This document shows positions 44,559 through 53,617 of a DNA stretch of 64,000 nt, one piece after another. The DNA is taken from contig JAFDWH010000021.1 in NCBI GenBank assembly GCA_018268595.1, positions 310,001 through 374,000 on the forward strand, read 5' to 3'. Each line of letters starts with the position of its first letter. The first letter of the stretch is position 1. This DNA comes from Actinomycetota bacterium (GTDB taxonomy: Bacteria; Actinomycetota; Thermoleophilia; Solirubrobacterales; Solirubrobacteraceae). The translations under genes and the position numbers were made by a program. The notes beneath the pieces are model-generated. The model did not search any database. It was not told the DNA's origin and was given only the letters and a program-made list of their open reading frames with translations.

Positions 44559-45578
44559 CTACCCGACGGCCGCGAAGCGCACGACGCCGTCCTCCTCGCG
44601 CTCGGCGACCTTGCCCTCGACCTCCAGCAGGTCGAGGTGGCCGAGCACCTCGGAGAGCGTCAGGAACGCCTGCGTGACGGCGACGTTGCCCCACATCCGC
44701 TGCGCGATCTCGTGCGCGCTCAGCGGCCCGTCGGCGAGCAGCCCGTGGATCTTGCGGGCGCGCCGGTCGGTCAGCGAGAAGCGCTCGTCGATCAGCGCGC
44801 GATGGTCGGTGACCGGCTCGCCGTGGCCCGACAGCACGATGCGCGCGGGCAGCTCGCGCGTGGCGCGCAGCGAGGCGATGTAGGTGCGCAGCGCCTGGGG
44901 CCGCGCGTGCGGGTCGCCGGCGCCGTCGAGCGGGCGCGCGACGAGTGGGTTCGACGAGATGTGCTTGATCAGATGGTCGCCGCCCAGCAGCAGGCGGTTG
45001 CGCTCGTCCCAGAAGACGGTGTCGGAGGGGCTGTGGCCCGGCCGGTGCTGGACGGCGAACGTGCGGTCGCGCAGCGTCAGCGTCGCGCCGTCCGCGAGCG
45101 GCCGCGTGACCGCCGCGCCGCTGCCCCAGCCGCGGAACGCGGAGGAGACCGAGCGCAGCGCCTGCGTCGTCTCCGGCGGGATCCCGTGGCGCAGCATCAG
45201 CGCGACGGCGAACTCGTCGTCGAGCTCGGCCGCGCGGCGGTAGTCGCCGAGGTAGGGGACGAGCCGGTCGAGCGCGGCGACCTCGGCGCCGGAGCGCCGC
45301 GCCAGCACCTCCAGCAGGCCGATGTGGTCGATGTGCTGGTGAGTGACGACGATCAGGCCGAGCTCCTCGACGCGGCGGCCATGCTCGGCGAGCGCCCGCT
45401 CCAGCTCGTCGAGCGCCTTGCCCGAGTTCGGCCCGGTGTCGACGAGCGTGAGCGGGTCGTCCTCGATCAGGTAGCAGTTGACGCGCCCGACGAGGAACGG
45501 CGTCGGGATCGCCATGCAGTGGATGCCGAGCTGCGCGGCCTCGGCGAGCGCCTGCTGCGGGTCGAGCAGCGCGCTCAC
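44559..45578 (-). CDS. MBL-fold metallo-hydrolase
   Basis: A 339-residue metallo-beta-lactamase-fold hydrolase. THQHIDHIG (HxHxDH), PGHSPSD, LLGGDHL and VLSGHGEP supply the metal ligands. A C-terminal winged-helix region (residues ~260-339) resembles the DNA/RNA-binding tail of LACTB2-like proteins. GTG 45578 overlaps the stop of the phosphomannomutase gene (GTGA), so the two are coupled. Confidence 0.9.
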   Translation of the reverse strand: MSALLDPQQALAEAAQLGIHCMAIPTPFLVGRVNCYLIEDDPLTLVDTGPNSGKALDELERALAEHGRRVEELGLIVVTHQHIDHIGLLEVLARRSGAEVAALDRLVPYLGDYRRAAELDDEFAVALMLRHGIPPETTQALRSVSSAFRGWGSGAAVTRPLADGATLTLRDRTFAVQHRPGHSPSDTVFWDERNRLLLGGDHLIKHISSNPLVARPLDGAGDPHARPQALRTYIASLRATRELPARIVLSGHGEPVTDHRALIDERFSLTDRRARKIHGLLADGPLSAHEIAQRMWGNVAVTQAFLTLSEVLGHLDLLEVEGKVAEREEDGVVRFAAVG

Positions 45579-46951
45579 GCGCGGATCAGCGCGAGCAGCT
45601 CGTCGCGCCGCCGCTCCATGTCCTCGCGCGAGACGAGCGACTCGAGGCAGAGGCGCAGCAGCGGCTCGGTGTTCGATGGGCGCACGTTGAAGTGCCAGTC
45701 CGGATAGCCGACCGAGACGCCGTCGAGGTGCGAGATCTCTGCGTCGCCGAAGCGCGCCTCGATCTCCGCCAGCTTCGCCTGCTGGTCGGCGACCTCCGAG
45801 TTGATCTCGCCGGAGATGAAGTACGTCGAGCGCAGGTCGGTGACCAGCTCGCTGAGCTTGACGCCGCGCTGCGAGAGCAGCTCGAGGATCAGCAGCGCCG
45901 GCAGCGTGCCGGAGTCCGCGTTGTAGAACTGGCGAAAGTAGTAGTGGCCGGAGACCTCGCCGCCGAACGCGGCGCCGGTCGCGCGCATGCGCGTCTTGAA
46001 GAAGGCGTGGCCGACGCGGTTCACCAGCGCGGTCCCGCCGGCCGCCTCGACCGTGTCGCGCACGGCGCGGCTCGCGCGCACGTCGTACAGCACGGTCGCG
46101 CCGGGCTGCTTGCTCAGCAGCGCCTCGGCGAGCAGCGCGGTGAGGAAGTCGCCGTCGACGAACGCGCCCGTGTCGTCGATGAAGAAGCAGCGGTCGGCGT
46201 CGCCGTCCCACGCGATCCCGAGGTCGGCGCCCTCGCTCACGACCTTCTCCATGACGAACGCGCGGTTCTCGGGCAGCAGCGGGTTCGGCTCGTGGTCGGG
46301 GAACTCGCCGTCCGGCGTCCAGTAGGCGGTCACGAGGTCGAGCCCGAGCCGCTCCAGCAGCGGGCCGACCATCGGGCCGGCCATCCCGTTGCCGCCGTCG
46401 ACGACGACCTTCAGCGGCTTGATCGCGCTCGTGTCGACGAGCTTCAGCGCGGCCTCGTGGAAGGGCGCGTAGATGTCCAGCTCCTCGACCGAGCCGGCGC
46501 CGGCCGCGGGCGTGGACGGGATGCCCGCCTCGATCAGCCGGCGGATGTCCTGGATGCCCTCGTCGCCGGACAGCGCGAGCGCGCCCTCGCGCACGAGCTT
46601 CGCGCCCGTGTACGCCTTCGGGTTGTGCGAGGCGGTGCACATCAGCCCGCCGTCGAGCGCGCGCTCGCCGACGAGCCAGTAGAGCATCTCGGTCCCGACC
46701 ATCCCGGCGTCGAGCACGTGCACGCCCTCGGCCACGAGCCCGTTGATGTATCGGGCTGACAGCGCGGGCGCCGTCAGGCGCATGTCGCGCCCGAGCCCGA
46801 CGCGCAGCTCGCCCACCGGCTTGCCGGAGAGCTGGGACAGCACGTGCGCAAACGCGCGGCCGATCAGCTCGGCGACGTCGCCGTCGATGTCCCGGCCCGC
46901 GATGCCGCGGATGTCGTACGCCTTGAAGATGCCGGGGGAGATCTGGGGCAC
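45575..46951 (-). CDS. Phosphomannomutase/phosphoglucomutase
   Basis: A 458-residue alpha-D-phosphohexomutase. The phosphoserine loop is TASHNPKAYTGAK, the Mg2+ loop DGDADR in AWDGDADRCFFID, the sugar-binding loop GGEVSGHYYF, and the phosphate loop RPSNTEPLLR. It interconverts hexose 1- and 6-phosphates, feeding the neighbouring nucleotidyltransferase. I choose GTG 46951 because TAGGAT (46962-46967) lies 10 bases upstream and the family start (VPQISPGIFKAYDIRG) fits; ATG 46975 is an alternative. Confidence 0.95.
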   Translation of the reverse strand: MPQISPGIFKAYDIRGIAGRDIDGDVAELIGRAFAHVLSQLSGKPVGELRVGLGRDMRLTAPALSARYINGLVAEGVHVLDAGMVGTEMLYWLVGERALDGGLMCTASHNPKAYTGAKLVREGALALSGDEGIQDIRRLIEAGIPSTPAAGAGSVEELDIYAPFHEAALKLVDTSAIKPLKVVVDGGNGMAGPMVGPLLERLGLDLVTAYWTPDGEFPDHEPNPLLPENRAFVMEKVVSEGADLGIAWDGDADRCFFIDDTGAFVDGDFLTALLAEALLSKQPGATVLYDVRASRAVRDTVEAAGGTALVNRVGHAFFKTRMRATGAAFGGEVSGHYYFRQFYNADSGTLPALLILELLSQRGVKLSELVTDLRSTYFISGEINSEVADQQAKLAEIEARFGDAEISHLDGVSVGYPDWHFNVRPSNTEPLLRLCLESLVSREDMERRRDELLALIRA

Positions 46952-46961
46952 TGAACGGCGG

Positions 46962-46975
46962 ATCCTACGTAACAT
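46962..46975. promoter_or_regulatory. Overlapping divergent -10 elements
   Basis: TAGGAT on the minus strand (46962-46967) serves the mutase gene and TAACAT on the plus strand (46970-46975) serves the nucleotidyltransferase gene, only two bases apart. Both lie 9-10 bases before their start codons. Polymerase could not occupy both at once, so the two sugar-nucleotide operons may compete or be balanced. Confidence 0.5.
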
Positions 46976-46984
46976 CGCGGCCCC

Positions 46985-47713
46985 ATGAGCCCCGCCGAGA
47001 CCCCGGTCGCGATCCTCTGCGGTGGACGCGGCACGCGCCTGCAGGAGCGAACGCAGTCGATCCCGAAGCCGCTCGTCGAGATCGGCGGGCGCCCGATCGT
47101 CTGGCACGTGATCCAGATCTACGCGGCGCAGGGCTTCCGCCGCTTCCTGCTGCTGACCGGCTACAAGGGCGAGCTGATCGAGCGCTTCGCCGCCGGCGAG
47201 GCGTGGCCGGATGGCGTCGAGGTGACGTGCCTCGACACCGGCCTCGACACGCCGACCGGCGGCCGTGCGCTCGCCGCCGTGCGCGCGCTGGACGCGGCGC
47301 CGTTCTGCCTCACGTACGCGGACGGCGTCGCCGACGTCGACCTGCACGCGCTGCTCGCGGCGCACCGCGCCCACGGCCAGCTCGCGACGGTGACGGTCGT
47401 GCGGCCCGAGCTGCAGTTCGGCGTGGTCGAGCTGGCGACCGACGGGCGCGTCGCGGGCTTCCGCGAGAAGCCGCGCGCGGAGCAGTGGGTCAACGGCGGC
47501 TTCTTCGTGCTCGAGCCGGGCGTGCGCGCGTACCTCGCGCAGGACAGCGTGCTGGAGCGCGAGCCGCTCGAGCGGCTCGCCGCCGACGGCCGCCTGCACG
47601 CGTACCGCCACGAGGGCTTCTGGGACTGCATGGACACGTACAAGGACGCCGTGCTGCTGAACGACCTGTGGGCGCAGGGGCTCGCCCCCTGGCAGGCGCG
47701 CACCCCCGCATGA
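46985..47713 (+). CDS. Glucose-1-phosphate cytidylyltransferase-like nucleotidyltransferase
   Basis: A 242-residue GT-A fold nucleotidyltransferase. AILCGGRGTRLQERTQSIPKPLVEIGGRPI is the nucleotide-binding loop, and HEGFWDCMDTYKDAVLLNDLW resembles the GFWxxMDTxxD motif of RfbF. It would activate a hexose 1-phosphate with CTP or another NTP. It is the first gene of a pair with an epimerase/dehydratase (ATGA overlap). Confidence 0.88.
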   Translation: MSPAETPVAILCGGRGTRLQERTQSIPKPLVEIGGRPIVWHVIQIYAAQGFRRFLLLTGYKGELIERFAAGEAWPDGVEVTCLDTGLDTPTGGRALAAVRALDAAPFCLTYADGVADVDLHALLAAHRAHGQLATVTVVRPELQFGVVELATDGRVAGFREKPRAEQWVNGGFFVLEPGVRAYLAQDSVLEREPLERLAADGRLHAYRHEGFWDCMDTYKDAVLLNDLWAQGLAPWQARTPA

Positions 47714-48675
47714 GCCGCTCCGTCTTCGTCACCGGCGCCTACGGGCTGCTCGGCTCGTGGCTTGTGCGCGCGCTCGTGGCGCGCGGCGACCGCGTCGTCG
47801 TGCTGCGGCGCGACCGCGCGCCGCGCTCGGCGCTGCTGCTGGAGGGCGTCGAGGCCGCGGTCGACGTCGTCCACGGCGACCTGACCGACGACGGGCTGAT
47901 GGCGCGCGCGCTCGGCGAGTACGAGGTCGACACCGTCTTCCACCTCGCCGCGCAGACGATCGTCGGCACGGCGAACCGCTCGCCGCTCGCCACGTTCGAG
48001 TCGAACGTGCGGGGCACGTGGACGCTGCTGGAGGCGTGCCGGCTGCACGGCGCGCAGCGCGTCGTCGTGGCCGCCTCCGACAAGGCCTACGGCGCGAGCG
48101 CGACGCTGCCCTACCGCGAGGACATGCCGCTCGACCCGCGCTACCCGTACGACGTCTCGAAGGCCGCGACCGACCTGATCGCGCGCTCCTACTGGCACAC
48201 GTTCGGGCTGCCGGTCGCCGTGACGCGCTTCGCGAACCTGTACGGCGGCGGCGACCTCAACCGCTCGCGCCTGGTCCCCGAGGCGATCGCCGCCGCGCTC
48301 GCCGGCCGCGCCCCGGTGATCCGCTCGGACGGCTCGCCCCAGCGCGACTTCCTCTACGTCGAGGACGCGGTCGACGCGTACCTGCGACTGGCCGACGCGC
48401 TCGAGCGCGAGGGCGCCAGAGGGGAGGCGTTCAACGCCGGCGGCGGGCAGCCGCACGCGGTGCGCGACGTCGTCGCCCGCATCTGCGCGCTCGCCGGCAC
48501 CGACGTCGCGCCCGACGTGCGCGGCACGGGCACCCCCGACGGCGAGATCGACCGCCAGTGGGTCGACGCCTCGAAGCTTCGCGCGCTGACCGGCTGGGCG
48601 CCGCGCGTCGACCTCGACGAGGGCCTGCGGCGCACGATCGCGTGGTACCGCGAGCACCCGCGCGCGCTCGCCTGA
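47710..48675 (+). CDS. NAD-dependent sugar-nucleotide epimerase/dehydratase
   Basis: A 321-residue extended SDR with VFVTGAYGLLGSWL (NAD motif), HLAAQTIVGTANRSPLATFESNVRGTWTLLEA, AASDKAYG and the YPYDVSKAATD active site. The AASDKAYG and YDVSK motifs resemble CDP-glucose 4,6-dehydratase (RfbG), which fits the upstream cytidylyltransferase. A GDP-mannose-type activity is also possible. The genes form a two-step pathway to a deoxysugar nucleotide. Confidence 0.88.
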   Translation: MSRSVFVTGAYGLLGSWLVRALVARGDRVVVLRRDRAPRSALLLEGVEAAVDVVHGDLTDDGLMARALGEYEVDTVFHLAAQTIVGTANRSPLATFESNVRGTWTLLEACRLHGAQRVVVAASDKAYGASATLPYREDMPLDPRYPYDVSKAATDLIARSYWHTFGLPVAVTRFANLYGGGDLNRSRLVPEAIAAALAGRAPVIRSDGSPQRDFLYVEDAVDAYLRLADALEREGARGEAFNAGGGQPHAVRDVVARICALAGTDVAPDVRGTGTPDGEIDRQWVDASKLRALTGWAPRVDLDEGLRRTIAWYREHPRALA

Positions 48676-48693
48676 CATCTAGACTCCCCGCTC

Positions 48694-49443
48694 ATGGCAG
48701 GACATTCCAAGTGGGCAGGGATCAAGCACAAGAAGGCGATCGTCGACGCGCGCCGCGGCGCCGCGTTCACGAAGCTCGCGCGCGCGATCACCGTCGCCGC
48801 GAAGGAGGGCGGGGGCGACCCGGACGCCAACGCGGCGCTCGCGAACGCGATCCAGAAGGCCAAGGACGCCTCGATGCCGAAGGACAACATCGAGCGCGCG
48901 GTCGCGAAGGGCACCGGCGAGGGCGCCGACGCAGACGCGATCGAGACGGTCCTCTACGAGGGCTACGGGCCCGGCGGCGTCGCGCTGCTGATCGAGGCGA
49001 TGACCGACAACCGCAATCGCACCGGCTCGGACGTGCGCCACCTGCTCTCCAAGCACGGCGGCAGCCTCGGCGAGCCCGGCTCGGTCGCCTACCTGTTCGA
49101 CAAGACGGGCGTGGTCACGGTCGATGCGGAGCGCTGGGGCGAGGACGACCTGATCGTCGCGATCGACGCCGGCGCCGAGGACATCGCGCAGGACGACGAC
49201 GTCTTCGAGGTGCTCGCGCAGCCGGCCGACCTCGCCGCCGTGCGCGCGGCGATCGAGCAGGCCGGGATCGAGATCGGCACCGCCGAGGTCACGCAGCGGC
49301 CGAAGACGCGCGTCCCGCTCGACGAGCAGGCGGCCGGCAGACTGCTGCGCCTGATCGACGCGCTCGAGGACAACGACGACGTCAACGCGGTGCACGCGAA
49401 CTTCGACGTCGACGCCGAGCTGCTCGAGAAGCTCGCCGGCTGA
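48694..49443 (+). CDS. yebC: YebC/PmpR-family regulator or translation factor
   Basis: A 249-residue protein. MAGHSKWAGIKHKKAIVDARRGAAFTKLARAI is the family signature. YebC-type proteins are reported both as DNA-binding regulators and as ribosome-associated factors that help translate proline stretches. ATG 48694 follows TAGACT (48680-48685) by eight bases. It begins the yebC...ruvCAB block that is conserved in actinobacteria. Confidence 0.97.
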   Translation: MAGHSKWAGIKHKKAIVDARRGAAFTKLARAITVAAKEGGGDPDANAALANAIQKAKDASMPKDNIERAVAKGTGEGADADAIETVLYEGYGPGGVALLIEAMTDNRNRTGSDVRHLLSKHGGSLGEPGSVAYLFDKTGVVTVDAERWGEDDLIVAIDAGAEDIAQDDDVFEVLAQPADLAAVRAAIEQAGIEIGTAEVTQRPKTRVPLDEQAAGRLLRLIDALEDNDDVNAVHANFDVDAELLEKLAG

Positions 49444-49503
49444 GCGCCCGCCGGGGCGCCGCGTTTCGTTAGCGCGCGCCCGCCGCGTGGGGACACTGCG
49501 GGC

Positions 49504-50961
49504 GTGGGAGTCTTCGACGCGCGCCTGCAGGTGGCGGCGCGAGCGCGTCTCCGGGGGGAACCCTGGCTCGCGCCCGCGCTGCTCGTGGCGGGGGCGCTCG
49601 GACTCGCGGGGCTGTCGCTGCTGGCGCCGTCGAGCCCGAGCTACGACCCGTTCGCGTGGCTCGTCTGGGGCCGCGAGCTGACCCACGCGGGGCAGACGTT
49701 CGCGGTCGCCGGCGGGCCGTCGTGGAAGCCGCTGCCGGTCCTCTTCACGGCGCCGCTGTCGCTGACCGGCGACGCCGCGCCCGCGCTGTGGCTGCTGGTC
49801 GTGCGCGCGGGACTGCTGCTGGCGCTGGCGGGCGCGTGGGCACTCGGCGCGCGGCTCGCGGGCCGGTGGGCGGCGGCGCTGGCGGTCGTCGCGCTCGCGC
49901 TGGTCGGCGGCGTCGTCTCGCTCGCGCTGCGCGGCGCGTCGGAGCCGCTGCTGCTGGCCTGCGTCCTGTGGGCGATCGAGCGCCACCTCGCCGGCCGCCG
50001 CACGCAGGCGTTCGCGCTCGCGGTCGCGGCGGCGCTGGTCCGCCCGGAGGCGTTCGCGTTCGTCCTGCTCTACGCGGCCTGGTGCTGGCGCGCGGCGCGC
50101 CCGCGCGAGCGCGTGCTGCTCGCCGGCGGGCTGCTGCTCGTGCCGCTGCTGTGGCTCGGGCCGCCCGCGGCGCTCGGCGACGCGCTGTCGCCGAGCCGCT
50201 ACGCGACCGCGTACCCGGGCGGGACCGGCGACCATCCCGGGCTGACGGCGCTGCGCCGCGGGCTCGGGCTGACGAGCGCAGCGGTGTGGATCCTCGCGGC
50301 CGCAGCGCTCGTGCTGCGCCCGCGCGACCGGACGGTGCGGGTGCTCGCGGCCGGCGCGGTCGCGTGGCTTGCGCTCGTCGTCGTCATGACGATCGGCGGC
50401 TATCCGGGGCTCGCGCGCTTCATGCTGCCGGCCGCCGCGGTCGCCTGCGTGCTGGCCGGCGTCGGCGCCGTCGAGCTGGCGCGCCGGCTCGTGCGGTGGC
50501 GTCGGCCGCTCGGCGTCGCGCTCGCCGCAGCGGCGCTCGCGGCGCTGGTCGCGGCGTGGGTGGCGCCGCTCGGCGCGGTCCCGGGTCAGGTCCGCGAGGC
50601 GACGCGCCTGGGCTCGATGCAGCGCCAGCTGCCGCGCGCGATCGCGGCGGCCGGCGGCCCGGCGGCGGTGCTCGCGTGCGGAACCGTCGCGGTGAACGGC
50701 ACGGCCCAGACCGCGCTCGCATGGCGGCTGGGCGTCCCGCTCGCGCGCGTCGCGCAGCGGCTGCCGGGGACCGGCGTCGCGTTCGTCGGACCGCACTCGC
50801 CGGAGCTGGGCGCGCCGCCCGCGGCGACGCTGCGCGGGGCGCGCCACCGCGTCGTCGCGCGCGCGGGCGTGTGGCGCGTCGTCGCGGTCTCGGCGCCGTC
50901 GGCGCCGCTGCCGCGGGGCTGCATGCGCGCTGCTCGGCGGGCGTCCGGACGGCTTCTATGA
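49504..50961 (+). CDS. Polytopic membrane protein, putative GT-C glycosyltransferase (copy 1)
   Basis: A 485-residue protein with about ten membrane helices. The first external loop has PSYDPFAWLVWGREL and GGPSWKPLPVLFT, and later segments have RGASEPLLLA and AALVRPEAFAFVLLY, the kind of acidic loop and RPE motif seen in GT-C lipid-linked glycosyltransferases. The C-terminal ~90 residues look extracytoplasmic. The donor and acceptor are unknown. GACACT lies six bases before GTG. It is followed by a paralog and then ruvCAB. Confidence 0.75.
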   Translation: MGVFDARLQVAARARLRGEPWLAPALLVAGALGLAGLSLLAPSSPSYDPFAWLVWGRELTHAGQTFAVAGGPSWKPLPVLFTAPLSLTGDAAPALWLLVVRAGLLLALAGAWALGARLAGRWAAALAVVALALVGGVVSLALRGASEPLLLACVLWAIERHLAGRRTQAFALAVAAALVRPEAFAFVLLYAAWCWRAARPRERVLLAGGLLLVPLLWLGPPAALGDALSPSRYATAYPGGTGDHPGLTALRRGLGLTSAAVWILAAAALVLRPRDRTVRVLAAGAVAWLALVVVMTIGGYPGLARFMLPAAAVACVLAGVGAVELARRLVRWRRPLGVALAAAALAALVAAWVAPLGAVPGQVREATRLGSMQRQLPRAIAAAGGPAAVLACGTVAVNGTAQTALAWRLGVPLARVAQRLPGTGVAFVGPHSPELGAPPAATLRGARHRVVARAGVWRVVAVSAPSAPLPRGCMRAARRASGRLL

Positions 50962-51024
50962 TCCGCCGATGATCGTCTCGCCGCAGCGGCTGCGCACGCC
51001 CGTGCACCGGAGCGGCTGAGGCGA

Positions 51025-52470
51025 ATGGGGACGACGGACGGGCCGCGCCGCGAGCGGGCGGTGCGCGCCGCGGTTGCGCTGATCGCCGGCGCGCTCGCGC
51101 TCGCCGCGCTGACGCTGCTGGCGCCGTCGAGCCCGAGCTACGACCCGTTCGCGTGGGTCGTGTGGGGGCGCGAGCTGATGCCGGGCGCCGGCGGCGGGCC
51201 GTTCGGGCTCGCCGGGGGACCGTCGTGGAAGCCGCTGCCGGTGCTGTTCACGACACCGTTCGCGCTCGCCGGCAGCGCCGCGCCCGCGCTGTGGCTGCTG
51301 GTCGCGCGCGCCGGGCTGCTGCTGGCGCTCGCGGGCGCCTTCGCGCTCGGCCGGCGTCTCGGCGGCGTCCTCGCCGGTGCGCTCGCCGCGCTCGCGCTGC
51401 TGCTGCTCGCGGACCTCGTCTCGCTCGCCTGGCGCGGGGCGTCCGAGCCGCTGCTGCTGGCGGCGCTGCTGTGGGCGACCGAGCGCCACCTCGCCGGCCG
51501 CCGCACGCTCGCGTTCACGCTCGGCGTCGCGGCCGCGCTGATCCGGCCCGAGGTCGCGCCGTTCCTCGGCCTCTACGCGCTGTGGTCGTGGCGGGGCGCG
51601 GGCCGCCCGCACCGCACGGCGCTGGTCGCCGGGCTCGCGCTCGTCGTGCTGCTGTGGATCGGCCTGCCGGCGCTCGCCGGAGACCCGCTCGCGGCCAGCA
51701 CGACCGCGCGCAACGCGAGCACGCGCACCAGCGCGCCGAGCGCGCTGCGCGGCGACCTCGGGCTGACGCTCGCGAGCGTCTGGCTGCTCGCGGCGGCGGC
51801 CGTCGCGCTGCGCCCGCGCGCGCCGGCGGTGCGCGCGCTCGCGCTCGCGGCGCTCGCCTGGCTCGCGCTGCTGGCGACGATGGCGGCAGCCGGCTACGCC
51901 AGCCCGGCGCGCTACGGGCTGCCCGCGGCCGCGCTCGCCTGCGTGCTGGCGGGCGCCGCCGTCGCCGCGCTGCTCGCGCGCGCACGCGAGCGCGCCGGCT
52001 GGCGGGCGCTCGCGCTCGTCGCCCTCGCAGCGCTCGCGGTCCCGGCGGCCGCGCGCGTCGCGCGGCTCGACGACCAGGTGCGCGAGGGGACCGCGGTCGC
52101 GCGCTCGCACCGGGAGCTGCGCGCCGCGCTCGCGTCCGCCGGCGGCGCCGACCTCGTGCGGCGCTGCGCGCTGGGCGGCTGGGTCGCCGTCAACCACACG
52201 AGCGGCTCGGCGCTCGCGTGGGAGCTGCACGTCGGCCTCGACCGCGTCGCCCGCACGATGCGGCAGCCCGGCCTGCTCGTGCGCGCGCCGCGCAGCGCGG
52301 CCGCCGGCGCGCCGCCCGCGGTCGCGCTGGAGCGACCGGTCGGCGCGCGCGAGGTCGGCCGCGCCGGCGCCTGGCGCGTCGTCGCGGTGAGCGCGCCCGG
52401 TGCGCCGCTGCCGCCGGCGTGCGGCGGGCGGAAGGCGTCCGGGCCTCCGCGCAGAATCCCGAACATATGA
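51025..52470 (+). CDS. Polytopic membrane protein, putative GT-C glycosyltransferase (copy 2)
   Basis: A 481-residue paralog of the preceding gene, sharing SSPSYDPFAW-VWGREL, GGPSWKPLPVLFT, RGASEPLLLA-LWA-ERHLAGRRT and RPEV segments in the same order, so it arose by tandem duplication. The C-terminal region is more divergent. It overlaps the ruvC start (ATGA-type overlap at 52467-52470), so ruvC translation is probably coupled to it. Confidence 0.75.
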   Translation: MGTTDGPRRERAVRAAVALIAGALALAALTLLAPSSPSYDPFAWVVWGRELMPGAGGGPFGLAGGPSWKPLPVLFTTPFALAGSAAPALWLLVARAGLLLALAGAFALGRRLGGVLAGALAALALLLLADLVSLAWRGASEPLLLAALLWATERHLAGRRTLAFTLGVAAALIRPEVAPFLGLYALWSWRGAGRPHRTALVAGLALVVLLWIGLPALAGDPLAASTTARNASTRTSAPSALRGDLGLTLASVWLLAAAAVALRPRAPAVRALALAALAWLALLATMAAAGYASPARYGLPAAALACVLAGAAVAALLARARERAGWRALALVALAALAVPAAARVARLDDQVREGTAVARSHRELRAALASAGGADLVRRCALGGWVAVNHTSGSALAWELHVGLDRVARTMRQPGLLVRAPRSAAAGAPPAVALERPVGAREVGRAGAWRVVAVSAPGAPLPPACGGRKASGPPRRIPNI

Positions 52471-53027
52471 TCGTCCTCGGCATCGACCCAGGCACCGCCA
52501 GCACGGGCTACGGGGTCGTCGCGCAGCGCGGCGGCCGGCTGCTCGCGCTCGACGGCGGCGTGATCGAGACGCCTGCCGGCCTGCCGCTCGAGCGCCGGCT
52601 GGCGACGATCCACGCGCGCGCGTGCGAGCTGATCGAGGAGCACGCGCCGGACGCGGTCGCGCTCGAGGACCTCTACTTCGGCGCCAACGCGCGCTCGGCG
52701 CTCGCGGTCGGACAGGCGCGCGGGGTCGTGCTGCTCGCCGCGGGCCAGCGCGGGCTCGCATGCGGGTCCTACACGCCCCAGCAGGTCAAGAGCGCGGTGT
52801 GCGGGTCCGGCCGCGCCGAGAAGCTGCAGGTCCAGCAGATGGTCCAGCGGCTGCTGTCGCTGCCCGAGCTGCCGCAGCCCGACCACGCCGCCGACGCGCT
52901 GGCGGTCGCGATCTGCCACCTCAACCGCGCGCCGCTCGCCGCAGCGGCCGGCGCCCGCCGTCCGACCGCCGGTGTGACGTCGCCCGCAGGCGGCCGGCTC
53001 GCGGCCACCGGAGGGCGAAAGCGATGA
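52467..53027 (+). CDS. ruvC: Holliday junction endonuclease RuvC
   Basis: A 186-residue RNase H-fold resolvase that cuts Holliday junctions symmetrically. Catalytic acids D7, E67 and D139/D142 (DHAADA) are intact. It acts with RuvAB encoded immediately downstream. The C-terminal ~20 residues ([13 protein letters not shown]) are Gly/Arg-rich and their DNA resembles a palindromic element also found at 43.72 kb. Confidence 0.97.
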   Translation: MIVLGIDPGTASTGYGVVAQRGGRLLALDGGVIETPAGLPLERRLATIHARACELIEEHAPDAVALEDLYFGANARSALAVGQARGVVLLAAGQRGLACGSYTPQQVKSAVCGSGRAEKLQVQQMVQRLLSLPELPQPDHAADALAVAICHLNRAPLAAAAGARRPTAGVTSPAGGRLAATGGRKR

Positions 53028-53617
53028 TCGCGCTCGTGCGCGGCGAGGTCGCGGGTCGGCGCCCGGCGCCGCCGAGCGGCGGCGAGGTCGTCGTCGAGGT
53101 CAACGGCGTCGGCTACCGCCTCGCCGTCTCCTCCGAGACGCTCAAGCACGTGCCGGCCGCCGGCAAGCCGGTCACGCTGCACAGCCACCTGATCGTGCGC
53201 GACGACGCGCTCCAGCTCTACGGCTTCGCGACCGAGGAGGAGCGCGACCTGTTCCTGATGCTGCTGGGCGTGCAGTCGGTCGGCCCGAAGGTCGCGCTCG
53301 CCGTCCTCTCCGGCGGCTCGCCGCGCGAGCTGGTCGCCGCGCTCGCGGCCGGCGACAGCGCGCGCTTCCAGGCGGTGCCTGGGATCGGCAAGCGCACGGC
53401 CGAGCGGATCATCGTCGAGCTGCGCGAGAAGGCCGGCGTGACGCTCCCCGACGAGGCGATCTCCGTCAGCCGCTCGGACGACCCGCGCACGCTCGCGCGC
53501 GAGGGCCTCGTCGGGCTCGGCTACTCCCTCCAGGAGGCCGACAAGCTGCTCGACGGCGCCGCCGGCGAGACGCCCGAGGACCTGATCGCGCATGCGCTGA
53601 AGGCGGCCCGCTCGTGA
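53024..53617 (+). CDS. ruvA: Holliday junction DNA helicase subunit RuvA
   Basis: A 197-residue RuvA. The OB-fold N-terminus ([12 protein letters not shown]), two helix-hairpin-helix motifs ([18 protein letters not shown] and [22 protein letters not shown]) and the C-terminal RuvB-contacting domain ([19 protein letters not shown]) are present. A short insert ([10 protein letters not shown]) follows the first strand. It overlaps ruvC (ATGA) and ruvB (GTGA). Confidence 0.97.
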   Translation: MIALVRGEVAGRRPAPPSGGEVVVEVNGVGYRLAVSSETLKHVPAAGKPVTLHSHLIVRDDALQLYGFATEEERDLFLMLLGVQSVGPKVALAVLSGGSPRELVAALAAGDSARFQAVPGIGKRTAERIIVELREKAGVTLPDEAISVSRSDDPRTLAREGLVGLGYSLQEADKLLDGAAGETPEDLIAHALKAARS

